Below are positions 17,313 through 26,619 of a DNA stretch of 64,000 nt, piece by piece. Origin of the DNA: Nitrospira sp. (GTDB taxonomy: Bacteria > Nitrospirota > Nitrospiria > Nitrospirales > Nitrospiraceae); contig JAJFBJ010000010.1 in NCBI GenBank assembly GCA_020697375.1, positions 1 through 64,000 on the forward strand, in the 5' to 3' direction. The translations under genes and the position numbers were made by a program. The notes beneath the pieces are model-generated. The model searched no databases. It saw nothing but the letters and a program-made list of their open reading frames with translations, and was not told the DNA's origin. The stretch's first letter is position 1, and each line of letters opens with the position of its first letter.

Positions 17313-18095
17313 ATGATGAAGGTCCTGATGATCGGCGATATTATGGGCGAACCAGGCCGACGGGCGGTGGCTCGCCTACTGCCCAAACTCATTGCCAAAC
17401 ATCAAGTCGATGTGGTGGTGGGAAACGGCGAGAATGTGGCCGGAGGATTCGGTATTACACCCGACCTGGTCGATGATTTATTCGATCTCGGAGTGTCCGT
17501 GATTACCACGGGGAATCATGCGTGGGATAAAAAAGAAATTTTGGATGTCTTTCCGCGGGAGCCACGGTTGCTGCGTCCTGCCAATTACCCTGCAGGTGTA
17601 CCCGGCCGCGGCAGTTATGTGTTTACCACGCCAAGCGGCGAGTCTCTGGGTGTGCTTCACCTGATGGGACGGGCTTTCATGCCGACAATCGATTGTCCAT
17701 TTCAGGTGGGAAAACGCGAGGTCGAGCGGCTCAAGACGCAGACCGCCGCCATCGTGCTCGATATGCATGCCGAAGCGACGTCCGAAAAGATGGCGATGGG
17801 ACATTACCTGGACGGGATGGTGACGGCCGTGGTGGGAACCCATACCCACGTCCAAACAGCCGATGAACAGATTCTTCCGAAAGGCACGGCCTACATCACG
17901 GATATCGGAATGACGGGTCCTCTCCATTCGGTCATTGGAATTAAAAAGGAGCTGGCGATCGAAAAATTCCTCACCGGAATGCCACGTCGTTTTGAGGTGG
18001 CGTCAGGGCCGACCGTCTTTTGTGCCGTCTTGCTCGACTTGGATGCCACGCTCGGCAAGGCTCTGTCAATTGAGCGAATTCGAGTGGTGGATTGA
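17313..18095 (+). CDS. ymdB: YmdB-type metallophosphoesterase
   Basis: 260 residues of the TIGR00282/YmdB family, di-metal phosphodiesterases; the Bacillus protein hydrolyses 2',3'-cyclic nucleotides. Metal ligands are visible in order: GDIMGEPGRR, GNGENVAGG, TTGNHAWDKKE, the GHYLDGMVTAVVGTHTHVQT block with its HTH, and the terminal GMTGP. It follows rny by 4 bp, the common pairing, which suggests joint work in RNA turnover. The ATG at 17313 or 17316 could be used. Confidence 0.9.
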   Translation: MMKVLMIGDIMGEPGRRAVARLLPKLIAKHQVDVVVGNGENVAGGFGITPDLVDDLFDLGVSVITTGNHAWDKKEILDVFPREPRLLRPANYPAGVPGRGSYVFTTPSGESLGVLHLMGRAFMPTIDCPFQVGKREVERLKTQTAAIVLDMHAEATSEKMAMGHYLDGMVTAVVGTHTHVQTADEQILPKGTAYITDIGMTGPLHSVIGIKKELAIEKFLTGMPRRFEVASGPTVFCAVLLDLDATLGKALSIERIRVVD

Positions 18096-18130
18096 TCTGC
18101 GCGCGGGCAATCCCTCGGGCTCGTTGAGAC

Positions 18131-19489
18131 ATGACCGGGTTTAATCCCTCCTTCCATCTGCTCCTCTCCGTGTCAGACATCACAGGGCTGATTCGAGATT
18201 CCCTTGAGCATCGATTCCGCGATCTTTGGCTTGAAGGAGAGATCTCCAATCTTCGCATGCCGACTTCCGGACATATGTATTTTGTCCTGAAGGACGAACA
18301 GAGCCAACTTCGTGCGGTGCTTTTTCGGTCGGAAGCCTTGCGGCTGCGGTTTATGCTGCAGGAGGGTATGGCGATCGTGGCACGAGGACGCATTTCGGTG
18401 TACGAGCCTCGCGGCGAGTACCAGCTCGTCGTTGACTCGATCGAACCCAAGGGAATCGGCGCGCTTCAATTGGCCTTCGAACAACTCAAGGCGCGGTTGG
18501 CCAGCGAGGGATTATTCGATGAGGCGCGCAAACGACCCTTGCCTGCGTTCCCCAGGACGGTGGGCGTCGTGACATCCCTCACCGGAGCCGCGGTCCGCGA
18601 TATCATTGTCGTGCTGCGCCGGCGCTGTCCCGCCGTAAATATTCTGATTGCACCCGTTCCGGTCCAAGGAGAAGGATCCGCGCAGCGCATTGCCGCCGCC
18701 ATTGAGGCAATGAGTGCGATCCCGCAAGTGGAGGTCATGATTGTCGGGCGCGGTGGGGGGGCCTTGGAGGATTTGTGGGCCTTTAATGAAGAAATAGTCG
18801 TGCGGGCCATCGTTCAGTCCAGAGTGCCGGTCGTCTCCGCCGTCGGACATGAAATTGACGTGACGCTCTCTGATTTTGCCGCCGATTACCGGGCACCGAC
18901 TCCCTCTGCGGCGGCAGAAGCGGTTGTACCGGTGCTTGAAGATATTGTGGAACGGCTGGAAGAAACAGCCGGTCGGCTCAGGCGCATGATACGAACAACC
19001 GTATTGATGCAACATCATCGTTTGGACAGGTCTCTCGCGGTCCTGCGAGACACGCGATTCCGGATTCAAAAACAGGCCCAACGTGTGGACGAATTAGGCG
19101 GCGCATTGGTTGGTTCGCTCAAGGCACGCCTGTCCATGCTTCATCGTGGTATGGTGCAGAGCCAGCATGCCCTGCTGGATCAGAGTCCGCACGGCAGGAT
19201 CCGGACGGCATTGGTCTTGATCCCTCAACTCGTGAAGCGGCTGGAGCAAGAAACCCGACGAGAATTCATCCGCCGAAAACAATCGGTCGAAGGGCACATG
19301 ACAGCGCTTGATGTTCTTAGCCCCCTCTCGATACTGAATCGCGGGTATAGTGTCATTCAAAGCGTTCCGGCCGGGCAGATTATCCGGCGCGCGGCCGACG
19401 TGGCGACCGGCGATGTCATTCACGCTCGCTTCGCCGACGGACGATTGTCCTGCATCGTGAAGGAAGTTCTGCCGCATCCTGTGTCTTGA
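18131..19489 (+). CDS. xseA: Exodeoxyribonuclease VII large subunit
   Basis: 452 residues. Catalytic subunit of ExoVII, which degrades single-stranded DNA in both directions for repair. An OB-fold N-terminal domain (about 10-105, LWLEGEISNLRMPTSGHMYFVLKDE) is followed by the catalytic domain with TSLTGAAVRDI and the GRGGGALEDLWAFNEE and SAVGHEIDVTLSDFAAD motifs. A long coiled coil comes after that. The next gene is its small subunit. Confidence 0.94.
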   Translation: MTGFNPSFHLLLSVSDITGLIRDSLEHRFRDLWLEGEISNLRMPTSGHMYFVLKDEQSQLRAVLFRSEALRLRFMLQEGMAIVARGRISVYEPRGEYQLVVDSIEPKGIGALQLAFEQLKARLASEGLFDEARKRPLPAFPRTVGVVTSLTGAAVRDIIVVLRRRCPAVNILIAPVPVQGEGSAQRIAAAIEAMSAIPQVEVMIVGRGGGALEDLWAFNEEIVVRAIVQSRVPVVSAVGHEIDVTLSDFAADYRAPTPSAAAEAVVPVLEDIVERLEETAGRLRRMIRTTVLMQHHRLDRSLAVLRDTRFRIQKQAQRVDELGGALVGSLKARLSMLHRGMVQSQHALLDQSPHGRIRTALVLIPQLVKRLEQETRREFIRRKQSVEGHMTALDVLSPLSILNRGYSVIQSVPAGQIIRRAADVATGDVIHARFADGRLSCIVKEVLPHPVS

Positions 19490-19545
19490 CCTCGCGGACT
19501 GTGCAGGCAATAATGTCCGCGTTCCTGAATTCCAAAGGAGTCTCT

Positions 19546-19803
19546 GTGGCTGCGATCAAATTCGAATACGCGATGTCGAGATTGGAAACGATTGTCGCGG
19601 AGCTGGAAAAAGGTGATCTGCCCCTTGATGACTCCCTGAAGATTTTCGAAGAAGGGATCCGATTGTCAAAAACCTGTCTGAAAATGTTGGAGGATGCCGA
19701 GCGGAAGGTCGAGATCCTCGTGCAAGAAAAGGATGGTAAGAAGCGGATTCAAGCCTTTTCTCCCGGCGATGACGAAATCGAACATCCTCAGTCACAGTCT
19801 TGA
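19546..19803 (+). CDS. xseB: Exodeoxyribonuclease VII small subunit
   Basis: 85 residues, a helical hairpin with the family motif FEYAMSRLETIVAELEKGDLPLDDSLKIFEEG (seen as consecutive shorter blocks). It binds the coiled coil of XseA. GTG at 19546 with AAGGAG five bases upstream is the best start. An earlier in-frame start at 19486 would overlap the xseA stop and add 20 non-conserved residues. Confidence 0.92.
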   Translation: MAAIKFEYAMSRLETIVAELEKGDLPLDDSLKIFEEGIRLSKTCLKMLEDAERKVEILVQEKDGKKRIQAFSPGDDEIEHPQSQS

Positions 19804-19860
19804 CCGGACCCGGTCCTCAATATCGCCTGTTGCCTCCGTTATTCAATTTCCATCGCCGAT

Positions 19861-20616
19861 ATGACCCCAAAACTGCATCCAGGACGGGAACGACTTGACC
19901 TTGCGCTTGTGAGCCGAGGCTTGGTCGCCAGCCGTGAGGAAGCCGCCCGTCTGATTCTTGCCGGTCTCGTTCGAGTGGACGGGATGATTGTCGACAAGTC
20001 GGCAAAGCTGGTGCTGCCGGGTGCCGAACTGCTGCTGACGGGCCGTGGATCTCCCTATGTGGGTCGCGGCGGTGAAAAGTTGGCCGCCGCATTGGATCAC
20101 TTCCAAGTCGATCCGAAGGGAATGGTGTGTTTCGATGTGGGCTGCTCAACCGGAGGGTTCACCGATTGTCTTCTTCAGCGCGAAGCCGCCCGCGTGTACG
20201 CCGTGGATGTCGGATATGGGCAATTCGATTGGCGTCTTCGTCAAGATTCGCGCGTGGTGCTTATGGAACGGACCAACATTCGATATCTGGAACAGGGAGC
20301 TATTCGAGACCCGATTCATTTGATCGTCATGGATGTGTCGTTCATCTCCCTGACGCTCGTGCTGCCTTGTGTCGTACCATATCTGACCGATTCCGGGTCC
20401 GTCATCGCGCTCATCAAGCCTCAGTTTGAAGCGGGCAAAGGGCAAGTCGGGCGGGGCGGGATCGTTCGGGACGATGATGTGCGACAGGCGGCGGCTGAAA
20501 AGGTGCTGGCCTGTGCCAAGCACCTCGGATTGGAATTGGCGGGTCGCATGGATTCCCCCATCACCGGCCGGAAGGGCAATCGGGAGATTCTAGCGTGGTT
20601 CCGTCGCGAGACGTGA
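19861..20616 (+). CDS. tlyA: TlyA family rRNA (cytidine-2'-O)-methyltransferase
   Basis: 251 residues. An S4 RNA-binding domain (about 7-65: RLDLALVSRGLVASREEAARLI) is fused to an FtsJ-like SAM methyltransferase domain with VCFDVGCSTGGFTDCLLQ, the MDVSFISLT segment and IKPQFEAGKGQVGRGG. In mycobacteria TlyA methylates 16S C1409 and 23S C1920. Members with this length exist widely and may also act as haemolysin-like proteins, but rRNA modification is the supported role. Confidence 0.92.
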   Translation: MTPKLHPGRERLDLALVSRGLVASREEAARLILAGLVRVDGMIVDKSAKLVLPGAELLLTGRGSPYVGRGGEKLAAALDHFQVDPKGMVCFDVGCSTGGFTDCLLQREAARVYAVDVGYGQFDWRLRQDSRVVLMERTNIRYLEQGAIRDPIHLIVMDVSFISLTLVLPCVVPYLTDSGSVIALIKPQFEAGKGQVGRGGIVRDDDVRQAAAEKVLACAKHLGLELAGRMDSPITGRKGNREILAWFRRET

Positions 20617-20783
20617 GACAGCCGCGATGATGCAGCCCCGACTGTTACGTCGAATCGCCGCGCCCTTCAGCGAAAGGGCGGCGGAAATCGCTTTGCGGAT
20701 ACGGGAAGAAGGTGTAGTCTGTCCCTCGATTATTCCATCTCGAAAGTGTCGGACGTGCGTATGAATGAGAGGCGAACACACGT

Positions 20784-21707
20784 ATGAAAGTTCTGGTCAC
20801 AGGCGGGGCGGGATTCATCGGGTCACAGGTGGTGGATCGGTTGCTTCAAGAGGGACATGAAGTAGTGGTTGTCGATAACCTCGTCACGGGCAAACGAAAG
20901 CACGTTCCGAAGACCGTGCAATTCTACAAGCTTGACATTGAAAATCCTAAGCTTGAACGGATTTTTCGCAATGAGAGGCCGTCCATCATTTTCCACCTAG
21001 CGGCACAGATGAATGTCCGGCGCTCGGTAGCCGATCCGATGTTCGATGCGCAGGTCAATGTGCTGGGGACGCTGAATGTCCTTGAACAGGCATCCAAGCA
21101 TGGGACACGGAAGGTTATTTTTTCGTCGTCCGGCGGCGCCATTTATGGTGAACAACAGATATTTCCTGCGCCGGAAAGCCACATCACGCAACCGCTCTCT
21201 CCGTATGGCATCAGCAAATTGTGCGGAGAGCATTATCTTTCCTATTACAGCCGCCTGAGTGGCTTGCAAGTCGTCAGTCTGCGATATGCCAATGTGTATG
21301 GACCGCGGCAAGATCCCGAGGGAGAAGCGGGGGTCGTGGCGATTTTTATCCAAAAAATGCTGCAGCGGGAACAGGCGGTAGTATATGGAAATGGCCGCCA
21401 GACCCGCGACTTCGTGTTCGTGGAAGATGTGGTTGAGGCGAATTTAATGACGATGGGCCCAGACGTGCAGGGAACGTACAATGTGGGAATGGGCGTCGAA
21501 ACCTCCATCAATGATCTGTTTCGAACCGTCGCTGAACTTACGAAGGTGGAAGCAAAGGAATTGCACGGACCGGCAAAAAAGGGTGAACAAGCCAGGAGCG
21601 TCGTCGATGCGACGAAGCTTCGCATGGAACTCGGGTGGGAACCCAAGGTCGATTTACGTGAAGGGCTGCGGCGGACGGTCGAATACTTTCGTGAACAGCT
21701 TGGATAG
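20784..21707 (+). CDS. NAD-dependent epimerase/dehydratase (UDP-glucose 4-epimerase-like)
   Basis: 307-residue extended short-chain dehydrogenase. NAD-binding GGAGFIG is at residues 7-13, HLAAQMNVRRSV follows, and the catalytic S-S-S-G-G and Y-G-I-S-K (YxxxK) are intact. The substrate-side RYANVYGPRQ and the FVFVEDV block match GalE and NDP-sugar epimerases. Likely makes a sugar nucleotide for envelope polysaccharide. The length is typical of archaeal/bacterial short GalE-like enzymes, so the exact sugar cannot be named. No glycosyltransferase cluster surrounds it. Confidence 0.85.
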   Translation: MKVLVTGGAGFIGSQVVDRLLQEGHEVVVVDNLVTGKRKHVPKTVQFYKLDIENPKLERIFRNERPSIIFHLAAQMNVRRSVADPMFDAQVNVLGTLNVLEQASKHGTRKVIFSSSGGAIYGEQQIFPAPESHITQPLSPYGISKLCGEHYLSYYSRLSGLQVVSLRYANVYGPRQDPEGEAGVVAIFIQKMLQREQAVVYGNGRQTRDFVFVEDVVEANLMTMGPDVQGTYNVGMGVETSINDLFRTVAELTKVEAKELHGPAKKGEQARSVVDATKLRMELGWEPKVDLREGLRRTVEYFREQLG

Positions 21708-21714
21708 CGCTGAA

Positions 21715-22035
21715 TCAGTAACGGGGAACCGACGAGTCTACCTGGATAGACCAGGCGTCGATTCCTCCGATCAAGTTTTTCACGTTTCCGAAACCCTGCT
21801 GCAGCAGAAACCCTGTCGCATCCGCGCTTCTCATTCCGTGGTGGCAATAGGCGATAATCTCGGTATTGCGATCGAGTTTGTCGAGAGATTGCTGGAGCGT
21901 TGCCAATGGAATCAGCATAGATCCTTCCAGCTTGGCAAGCGCATATTCCCACGGTTCGCGAACATCAACCAGCACCAGCTTGTCGCCTTTATCCAGCCTT
22001 GATTTCAAATCTTTCGGAGTAATGGTAAAGCTCAT
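21715..22035 (-). CDS. Rhodanese-like sulfurtransferase
   Basis: 106-residue single-domain rhodanese. The motif LVDVREPWEYA begins the domain and the active-site loop is C-H-H-G-M-R-S with the persulfide cysteine at about residue 67, followed by GFGNVKNLIGGIDAW. It is cytoplasmic, with no signal peptide. A Shine-Dalgarno GGAGG lies six bases before the ATG. It is convergent with the epimerase gene. GlpE-like or a sulfur donor for thiolation; substrate unknown. Confidence 0.9.
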   Translation of the reverse strand: MSFTITPKDLKSRLDKGDKLVLVDVREPWEYALAKLEGSMLIPLATLQQSLDKLDRNTEIIAYCHHGMRSADATGFLLQQGFGNVKNLIGGIDAWSIQVDSSVPRY

Positions 22036-22396
22036 TGGCTACCTCCATCTGTATGGACGCGATCATAAGGGAGGCTGAAAAGAGGTGTCAACTCGGCGCG
22101 TCCCCTCGATTGCAGTACGGAGCGGCTGTTTCAAAACGAGAGGAGAAACTTTAAGCCGAGGATACGATAGGGCGGCAGCGAAAGCATTGAGAGGACGCTC
22201 AGTCTCACTACGCGGAAATTATTTCCTGGATGAACTGGTCGTTTTTTTGTCGAAGTGTGCAAATCCTGCCGGCTCGTTCCATGGCACAAGCAGAGATGCA
22301 TGCGACATTCCCCGTGAACCATTGATATAGTATGTCCCGAACCTGGTTTGCAGACATTGAAGGCATGGAACTTGCTCGTATTTCTGTGGAGAATTG
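22036..22396. other. 361 bp intergenic stretch before cutA
   Basis: No convincing gene. It holds a perfect 13-base palindrome, GGAAATTATTTCC (around 22212-22224), and a T-rich run (GTCGTTTTTTTGTCG) soon after. These could be an operator or a terminator fragment. Nearer cutA, TTGATATAGTATG is promoter-like but not well formed. Confidence 0.4.
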
Positions 22397-22726
22397 ATGG
22401 AGACTGGCACATCGGCGCTTGTGGTCCTCGTAACTGCTTCTTCAAGCGAAGAGGCAGAGCAAATCGGAAGAGCGTCTGTCAATTTGGGATTGGCTGCCTG
22501 TTCGAACGTCGTCACAGGCATCCAGTCTATTTTTCGATGGGAGAATAAGGTGAATGTGGAAAGTGAATGCCTGATCATCATGAAAACGACGTTGGATCGG
22601 TTTGCGGAGTTGGAAACAGTGATTCGACAGCATCATAGTTATGCCGTCCCGGAAATTATCGCCTTGCCGATCATTGCGGGATCGGCTCCTTACTTGGAAT
22701 GGATCAAGAGTGAAACGCATAAGTAG
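22397..22726 (+). CDS. cutA: CutA1 divalent-cation tolerance protein
   Basis: 109 residues of the CutA1 family, PII-like trimers linked to copper tolerance. Family blocks: VVLVTASSSEEAEQIGRASV, L-A-A-C-S-N-V-V-T-G-I-Q-S-I-F-R-W and the HHSYAVPEIIALPI segment near the C-terminus. Length and spacing are normal. ATG 22397 with GGAG five bases upstream is preferred to TTG 22394. The biochemical role of CutA is not firmly known even in model species. Confidence 0.92.
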   Translation: METGTSALVVLVTASSSEEAEQIGRASVNLGLAACSNVVTGIQSIFRWENKVNVESECLIIMKTTLDRFAELETVIRQHHSYAVPEIIALPIIAGSAPYLEWIKSETHK

Positions 22727-22843
22727 TTGTTTTACATAATGGAAGCATTGGAAATAAGGTGTTGACCGTGAAGATGGAGATCAGTACACTGCGAAGAATA
22801 GGTTGCCCGAGATTTTAGATGATCCGTTAAGGGAGAGCGCCCT

Positions 22844-23863
22844 ATGAGTCAGCAAACGGCCGAAACAAGTGACGCCTACACTGTCGTGGTGTTCCGAGGA
22901 TCTTCCTCGAAGCCGCTTCGGTTTAGTTTTCCACGTAAGTTCGTACGTAAGCTTTTGATCCTGGCTGCGGTCTTAATCGTGGCCGACTTGCTTGTCATTT
23001 CCCATTACGTGATTCGTACCGGAGAAGTGTGGCAACTATCCGCCTTCCGGGCTGAGGCGATGAGTGCACGTGAACAGACTGCCGCCTTTTCCTCCGCCAT
23101 TGACGATTTGAAAAAGCGCCTTTCGAGCATGGGAGAAGTCAACCAACGACTCCGGGTCATGCTGGGAATTGATACCACCAAGCCGGCCGGTGATTTAGCC
23201 AATGGCCGGGGCGGGGATGAAGGCCCGATACCGGATGGCAAAGGAGCGCCCGCGGAAACAACTCCGTCTACGCCCAAGGCGGAACGGTATCAGCAGGTTT
23301 CAGAGGCGAGGAACATCAGCGAGATAGAACTAAATTTCTCTTCAGAGAATATTGAAGAAGTTACCCAGCAGGTACGTGAAAGCATTCAGGCCCTTGTTCG
23401 CGAAGCGACAAATCAAGAGGAAGCCCTCGTGAATCTCACGCAAATTGCCGAACAACGGTCGGCGCAGTGGGCTTCCACCCCATCTATTTGGCCGGTGCGC
23501 GGTTGGGTAACCTCCGCATTTGGTCCAAGGGTGTCGCCGTTCACCGAAAAGCCTGCCTGGCATGACGGCCTCGACATTGGGGCTTCGCCGAATGCTCCGG
23601 TTCAAGCTCCGGCGCTCGGGCGTGTTGTTACCGTAGCGTATGACTCGAAAATCGGCAATATGCTCAAGCTTGACCATGGGTATGGCATAGAAACAGTGTA
23701 TGGCCATCTCTCCAAGTCTTTGGTCAAAGAAGGACAGCGGGTCAAGCGCGGCGATGTCGTGGCTCTCGTAGGAAGTACCGGTCTTTCCACCGGTCCGCAC
23801 CTTCATTACATGGTCAAGAAGAACGGCCAATCGCTTGATCCCACTCGGTTCATTCTCGACTAG
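22844..23863 (+). CDS. M23 family (LytM-type) peptidase, membrane anchored
   Basis: 339 residues: a cytoplasmic N-terminal arm of about 35 residues, one transmembrane helix (about 36-58), a coiled-coil stalk (70-110), a proline/glycine-rich linker, and a C-terminal LytM domain (about 215-339). The zinc site is intact: H in WHDGLDIGA with its D, and H-L-H-Y near the end. Probably cuts peptide cross-links in peptidoglycan or activates an amidase. A Shine-Dalgarno GGGAG precedes the ATG. Confidence 0.9.
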   Translation: MSQQTAETSDAYTVVVFRGSSSKPLRFSFPRKFVRKLLILAAVLIVADLLVISHYVIRTGEVWQLSAFRAEAMSAREQTAAFSSAIDDLKKRLSSMGEVNQRLRVMLGIDTTKPAGDLANGRGGDEGPIPDGKGAPAETTPSTPKAERYQQVSEARNISEIELNFSSENIEEVTQQVRESIQALVREATNQEEALVNLTQIAEQRSAQWASTPSIWPVRGWVTSAFGPRVSPFTEKPAWHDGLDIGASPNAPVQAPALGRVVTVAYDSKIGNMLKLDHGYGIETVYGHLSKSLVKEGQRVKRGDVVALVGSTGLSTGPHLHYMVKKNGQSLDPTRFILD

Positions 23864-24068
23864 TCATTCGGCTCGTACCAGCGGCTTGCACCTATCTTTT
23901 CATGACCTCTAGATCCTGTTTTCAGCGCTTGATTGTTCCATCATAGTGCGTCCCTTCCACTAATTCTCCCGCGCAGCTATATCGGTCGAGCGCCTTAAAG
24001 TCCGTTGATTGCTGTGGTATATTCCGCGCCTACACCACATTCATGAGACATACAACAAGGAATACTGC

Positions 24069-25751
24069 ATGACGGATCTGGAGATCGCCCGCTCGATCAC
24101 GCCTAAGCTCATAGGTGAAGTTGCGCAGACCATAGGAATCCCTACGGAGGATTTGATTCCTTTTGGTCGTTACAAGGCCAAGGTTTCTCTTAATTTTGAG
24201 GAGCGGCTCAAAGGGAGAGCGCTGGGACGGTACATTTTAGTCACAGCCATTAACCCGACCTCTCTCGGGGAAGGGAAAACCACGACCTCCATCGGACTGA
24301 GCATGGGTCTTTGCCGGTTAGGGTATCGGTCGGTCGTCACGCTCAGACAGCCGTCCTTAGGGCCGGTCTTCGGCATCAAAGGAGGAGGCACGGGAGGTGG
24401 GCGTGCCCAGGTATTCCCGATGGAGGATATCAACCTGCATTTCACAGGCGATGCGCATGCCGTGTCTTCGAGCCATAATCTTCTCTCCGCATTCGTGGAT
24501 AATCATCTCTTTCATGGAAACGCTCTCCAGCTTGATCCCCGAGAAATCAAATGGCCGCGCGCGCTGGGGATGAGCGATCGTGCTCTTCGCGAAGTCCAGT
24601 TAGGGACAGGAATTGATTCTCGGACTGGACGATTTGTGATTACCGAAGCCTCGGAGATCATGGCTGTCCTGGCTCTCGCTACGGATCAAGCGGACCTCCG
24701 TCAGCGCGTCGGTAGAATTCTAGTCGGATTGACGGAAAGTGGACGAATGACTCGGGCTGAAGCCTTCGGCTGCGCCGGCTCCATGGCGGTGTTGCTGAAG
24801 GACGCCCTACTGCCGAATCTGGTGCAGACGCTGGAAGGGACCCCCGCTTTCGTCCATGCTGGACCGTTTGGGAATATAGCCCATGGAAACTGTTCAATCA
24901 TATCGGACAAATTGGCGTTGCATTGCGCTGAATATGTAGTCACGGAAGCAGGCTTTGGCAGTGATTTGGGCGCTGAGAAATTTTTCAATATCAAATGCCG
25001 CATGTCCGGCCTTCGGCCGGATGTCGGGGTGGTTGTCGCCACGCTTCGGGCACTCAAGGTCCACGGAGAAGGCGGAACGGTAAAGGCCGGGGTTCCGTTA
25101 CCTGCCGGTTTGACGGGACCCAACCGAGCGGCGCTCGAGAAAGGGTTTGCCAATCTCGAACAGCACATCGCGAATGTGCGATGCCATGGAGTGCCGGTCG
25201 TGGTGGCAGTCAATGCCTTCAAAGATGATCCCTCCGATGAGTTGGATTGGGTGTGCGAGCGAGCAATGGCCGTGGGCGCGGACGCGGCAGCCGTGTCGAC
25301 GCATTATGCCGATGGTGGACGGGGCTCCGAGGATCTGGCGAGGGCCGTCGCCAAAGTTGCTGCTCAAGGGGCTAAATTTTCGCATCTATACGACGTCACC
25401 TGGCCTATCAAAGAGAAGATCGCGACCATTGCCGCAAAGATGTATGGAGCGGCCGCTGTCTCATTCACGCCCAAAGCCGAGCAAGATATAGCACTGGCGA
25501 CACAATTGGGATTCGATGAGCTCCCCATTTGCATGGCGAAGACTCCTCTGTCGCTATCCCATGATCCCGCAATCAAAGGCCGTCCATCCGGCTTCACAGT
25601 GCCTATTCAGGAATTGCGGATCTTGGCCGGGGCGGGATTCCTCACCGCGGTATGCTCAGGCATCCAGCTGATGCCTGGCTTGCCAAAAAAACCTGCGGGC
25701 GAACGGATCGACTTGGACCCACGATCAGGAGCGATCGTGGGACTCGCATAG
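24069..25751 (+). CDS. fhs: Formate--tetrahydrofolate ligase
   Basis: 560 residues. Makes 10-formyl-THF from formate, THF and ATP, feeding one-carbon metabolism. The nucleotide loop P-T-S-L-G-E-G-K-T-T-T, the GPVFGIKGGGTGGG block, the E-A-G-F-G-S-D-L-G-A-E-K-F motif and the C-terminal GIQLMPGLP are all present. The ATG at 24069 follows AAGGA; an earlier in-frame ATG at 24009 adds an unrelated N-terminus. It stands alone and is convergent with hflC. Confidence 0.95.
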   Translation: MTDLEIARSITPKLIGEVAQTIGIPTEDLIPFGRYKAKVSLNFEERLKGRALGRYILVTAINPTSLGEGKTTTSIGLSMGLCRLGYRSVVTLRQPSLGPVFGIKGGGTGGGRAQVFPMEDINLHFTGDAHAVSSSHNLLSAFVDNHLFHGNALQLDPREIKWPRALGMSDRALREVQLGTGIDSRTGRFVITEASEIMAVLALATDQADLRQRVGRILVGLTESGRMTRAEAFGCAGSMAVLLKDALLPNLVQTLEGTPAFVHAGPFGNIAHGNCSIISDKLALHCAEYVVTEAGFGSDLGAEKFFNIKCRMSGLRPDVGVVVATLRALKVHGEGGTVKAGVPLPAGLTGPNRAALEKGFANLEQHIANVRCHGVPVVVAVNAFKDDPSDELDWVCERAMAVGADAAAVSTHYADGGRGSEDLARAVAKVAAQGAKFSHLYDVTWPIKEKIATIAAKMYGAAAVSFTPKAEQDIALATQLGFDELPICMAKTPLSLSHDPAIKGRPSGFTVPIQELRILAGAGFLTAVCSGIQLMPGLPKKPAGERIDLDPRSGAIVGLA

Positions 25752-25758
25752 TTGAACG

Positions 25759-26619
25759 TTACCGCTTCTTGATGAATCGGAAGAATTCTGAATCAGGGGA
25801 CACGAGGATGGTGGTCTTGTCCTTGAGCGTCTTACGATAGGCTTCCATTGTACGCGTGAATTCAAAAAATTGAGGATCCTGGCGATAGGCTTCGGCATAC
25901 ATCCGGAAGGCTTTCGCGTCGCCGCCCCCGCGGAGTTCCTCGGATTCGCGATAGGCTTCGGCTAATAAAATTTCACGATCCTTTTCGGCCTCGGACTTGA
26001 TTTTTTGTGACTCCTCCGCACCTTCGGCTCGGTATTGTTTTGCCTGTCGTTCCCGCTCTGCCTGCATCCTGGAAAACACGGCTTTTTCATTCTGCTCCGG
26101 CAGGTCGGCTCGCTTGATACGGACATCCAGGATTTCGATGCCATACACGGAGGCCTTTTCATTGGAGCGTTGCGTCACCACAGCCATGAGTTGCGCGCGC
26201 GCCGTCGAGACAATCTCAGCCAAGTCGTGCCGACCCAATTCTACGCGGAGTTCAGAATAGATAATGTCGTGCAAACGCTGAAGCGCGCCACGCTGGCTCT
26301 GAAATGCCTGATACACCTTCAGCGGGTCGGTGATCCTCCATTTGGCAAAGTTATCGAGCAGCAGGGTTTTCTTGTCCTGCGTGATTACGTCCTGCGCACT
26401 GGACTCGTAATCCAACAGCCGTTTGTCGAAATAGGTGACTTCTTCTATGAACGGCATTTTTAAATACAGGCCGGCCTCGGTGACAGTGCGGACAGGTTTT
26501 CCCAATTGCACCACGATGGCATTTTGAGTGACGTCCACAATATAGAAAGGAGAGGCGCCCAAGACGAGCAGTACGAGGATAATGCCGAGGAAAGCCAGGA
26601 TGAACCCTTGTTTGCTCAT
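25759..26619 (-). CDS. hflC: Protease modulator HflC
   Basis: 286 residues: one N-terminal membrane anchor (about 5-25), then a prohibitin/band 7 (SPFH) domain with YFDKRLLDYE and DFTRTMEAYRKTL-like segments, and an E/A-rich coiled coil (185-235). HflK-HflC form a large cage around FtsH at the inner membrane and modulate its proteolysis. Its start overlaps the hflK stop (4 bases), showing coupling. Confidence 0.93.
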   Translation of the reverse strand: MSKQGFILAFLGIILVLLVLGASPFYIVDVTQNAIVVQLGKPVRTVTEAGLYLKMPFIEEVTYFDKRLLDYESSAQDVITQDKKTLLLDNFAKWRITDPLKVYQAFQSQRGALQRLHDIIYSELRVELGRHDLAEIVSTARAQLMAVVTQRSNEKASVYGIEILDVRIKRADLPEQNEKAVFSRMQAERERQAKQYRAEGAEESQKIKSEAEKDREILLAEAYRESEELRGGGDAKAFRMYAEAYRQDPQFFEFTRTMEAYRKTLKDKTTILVSPDSEFFRFIKKR